Positions 36,451 to 37,633 of a stretch of 37,633 nt of DNA are shown here, one piece after another; within the stretch, counting starts at the first letter, position 1; the number at the start of each line of letters is the position of its first letter. Below the pieces are notes generated by a model. It saw only the letters and a list, made by a program, of their open reading frames with translations, did not search any database and was not told the DNA's origin. Source of the DNA: Neisseriaceae bacterium (GTDB lineage: Bacteria > Pseudomonadota > Gammaproteobacteria > Burkholderiales > UBA11063); contig RXJX01000044.1 in assembly GCA_003963245.1 (NCBI GenBank), positions 1 to 37,633 of the forward strand. Direction: 5' to 3'. The translations under genes were made by a program, and so were the position numbers.

Positions 36451-36570
36451 TCACATAATGATTGCTGTTTGTACTCCAGCAATAAAGACATTATTCAATA
36501 CTCGAACACGACCACCCATACTGACGCTAGTTTGATGTTTTAAGAATAGACTAGGACAAGGGCTTGACAT
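36451..36570 (-). CDS. Possible 39-residue protein
   Basis: A short ATG-to-TGA frame (start MSSPCPSLFLKHQ, end VFIAGVQTAIIM). The C-terminal half (SMGGRVRVLNN onward) looks more protein-like than random AT-rich sequence, but there is no ribosome site and no recognised family. It may be the remnant of a larger gene. Confidence 0.3.
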   Translation of the reverse strand: MSSPCPSLFLKHQTSVSMGGRVRVLNNVFIAGVQTAIIM

Positions 36571-36604
36571 AAATTTCATAAATCAGGAAAATTTTTTGTG
36601 CACT

Positions 36605-37492
36605 CTACAGCCCAGCAAGACACTCCTCAAGAAAATTGCTAAACGCATTAATTTTAGGATCATCCTGCACACGTTTTAACATATAAAAGTCAAGCTTCTC
36701 AAAGCTATAATCAGGCAAAACGCGAACATACTTACCTTCATTGATAGCTTTCTCAACAGCGGACACATAAAAAACTGCAATAAATTTTCCAGTATCAACA
36801 AGTTCCAAATTATGCATAAAACTATTTGTTGCCAAAGTATGATTAATATTAATGCTGGTAACTTGCTGAGTTTCATTATGGACGATATTAGTTCGGTTAA
36901 TAATCTCACCGTGATCACGCAGAACAACAATCACCTGATGGTTATCAATATCTGCAGGATCAGTTAAATATCCATATTGCGAGATATACTCTGGAGTACA
37001 AACTGCGACTAATTCTGCACGGTGAATTAACTTAACTCGTTGCGCCTGTTGCTCTGGTAAACCATAAATTATTGCTAGATCAATATATTCTTTTTGTAAA
37101 TTAACCTCATGATTTTGGAAGTAAATCCGCGCCTTTAAATTTGGATGTTTTTCCATAAAATCTGGTATCTTGGGAGTGATTATCTGTAATGGCAGAGAAT
37201 GAGGTAACATGACTCTAATCTCACCAAAAACTAAATCTTCGTTTTGTAAGGCAGAAAAAATTTTGTTTTCAAGTAGGTCTTCCTGTCCGATCAAATTTTG
37301 ATAAAGACGTTGCCCCTGTAGGGATAACTCAAAATGATTAGCGGTGCGAACGATTAATTTAGCTCCTAGAGACTCTTCTAAGCTCAATATCCGACGACTT
37401 ATCGTTGATTGATAAACTCCTAACTCTTTAGCTGCCTTAGTAAAACTACCAAATTGAGCCACTTTAACAAATAAAAAAAGATCATCATACAT
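36605..37492 (-). CDS. LysR-family transcription regulator
   Basis: A 295-residue regulator with an N-terminal winged helix-turn-helix (about 1-60; FTKAAKELGVYQSTISRRILSLEESLGAKL) and a C-terminal effector-binding domain. Effector and targets are unknown: LysR regulators often control a divergent neighbour, but the 140 bp upstream holds only the tail of another reverse-strand frame. The ATG at 37492 is used; a TTG at 37498 is closer to the AAAGG site (4 bases versus 10), so the start is not settled. Confidence 0.9.
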   Translation of the reverse strand: MYDDLFLFVKVAQFGSFTKAAKELGVYQSTISRRILSLEESLGAKLIVRTANHFELSLQGQRLYQNLIGQEDLLENKIFSALQNEDLVFGEIRVMLPHSLPLQIITPKIPDFMEKHPNLKARIYFQNHEVNLQKEYIDLAIIYGLPEQQAQRVKLIHRAELVAVCTPEYISQYGYLTDPADIDNHQVIVVLRDHGEIINRTNIVHNETQQVTSININHTLATNSFMHNLELVDTGKFIAVFYVSAVEKAINEGKYVRVLPDYSFEKLDFYMLKRVQDDPKINAFSNFLEECLAGL

Positions 37493-37553
37493 AATCAATT
37501 TGCCTTTAAAGATACAGTCTAAATTATTTCAGACACTAGGCAGTGTCGTCAAA

Positions 37554-37633
37554 TTATCTTACTCCACAAACAAATACATCTAATTTGTACTGCTGCCAAA
37601 TATGATGATGCTCTTTTGGCATATCTGGTGACT
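37554..37633 (-). CDS. Cut C-terminal end of a reading frame (possible)
   Basis: At the right edge a reverse-strand frame of about 25 codons ends in TAA (37554-37556). Its last residues, WQQYKLDVFVCGVR, have a faint likeness to a DsrE/TusD-type segment, but this is too short to assign. If real, the gene continues outside the window and lies upstream of the LysR gene on the same strand. Confidence 0.25.
   Translation of the reverse strand, partial: SPDMPKEHHHIWQQYKLDVFVCGVR

Larger units (their letters stand above)
36197..36604. other. Gap between transposase remnant and LysR gene
   Basis: It contains a strong + strand terminator (36377-36406) and a short possible reverse-strand reading frame (36451-36570). 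The stretch 36197-36376 is AT-rich with no gene; a TATAAA-type sequence near 36280 could be a promoter for a short transcript ending at the terminator. Confidence 0.4.

Noticed and set aside
1..37633. CRISPR array, tRNA, rRNA or complete insertion sequence
   Set aside because: No regularly spaced repeats, no tRNA-like cloverleaf noticed by eye, and the only transposase sequence is a short dead fragment.

Overview
The window looks like a piece of a chromosome from an AT-rich Gram-negative bacterium. It has lipoproteins with lipoboxes, periplasmic signal peptides and proteobacterial housekeeping genes. The block sdhC-sdhD-sdhA-sdhB-sdhE-gltA, a TrpR-type repressor next to dtd, and a free-standing acetoacetyl-CoA reductase fit a proteobacterium, perhaps a low-GC betaproteobacterium near the Neisseriales. 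That placement is an inference from gene content and order; no rRNA or tRNA gene was seen.

Layout. 272-1807 (-): two tandem DUF218 (ElyC/YdcF-like) envelope proteins. 1899-2657 (+): acetoacetyl-CoA reductase. 2742-3908 (-): a trypsin-fold lipoprotein. 3988-8819 (-): succinate dehydrogenase operon with its FAD-assembly factor and citrate synthase. 9058-11502 (+): rsmI and a proton-coupled peptide transporter. 11532-12467 (-): an HSL-type esterase. 12627-14269 (+): an OXA-1-like class D beta-lactamase two bases upstream of a NYN-LOTUS putative RNase. 14328-16121 (+): an unknown protein, an SDR and a small membrane protein. 16171-19239: dihydroorotase and an atypical dihydroorotate dehydrogenase flanking a reverse-strand membrane protein. 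19541-20092 (+): a small secreted protein. 20154-23272 (-): a probable phosphate-acquisition set (GDPD, PiT carrier, DUF47 regulator). 23580-24308 (-): dtd and a TrpR-like repressor. 24821-29672 (+): tpm, a lipoprotein, an MFS carrier, nadK and recN. 29650-35652 (-): two large paralogous lipoproteins; the promoter-proximal one is a pseudogene with four in-frame stops and one frameshift. 35981-37633: a transposase remnant, an orphan terminator, a LysR regulator and the cut end of one more reading frame.

The most interesting unexplained items are: a probable structured small RNA at 24387-24563 (-), with two long helices, a terminator and a well-placed promoter; the large Ig-like/beta-propeller lipoprotein and its decaying tandem paralogue; a ~98 bp imperfect palindromic element centred near 23357; the beta-lactamase/NYN-LOTUS gene pair; and two core enzymes with unusual key residues (SdhE with Ser in its RGxxE motif, PyrD with Cys at the base position). 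No CRISPR array, complete insertion sequence or prophage was seen. No evident new multi-gene defence system was found.
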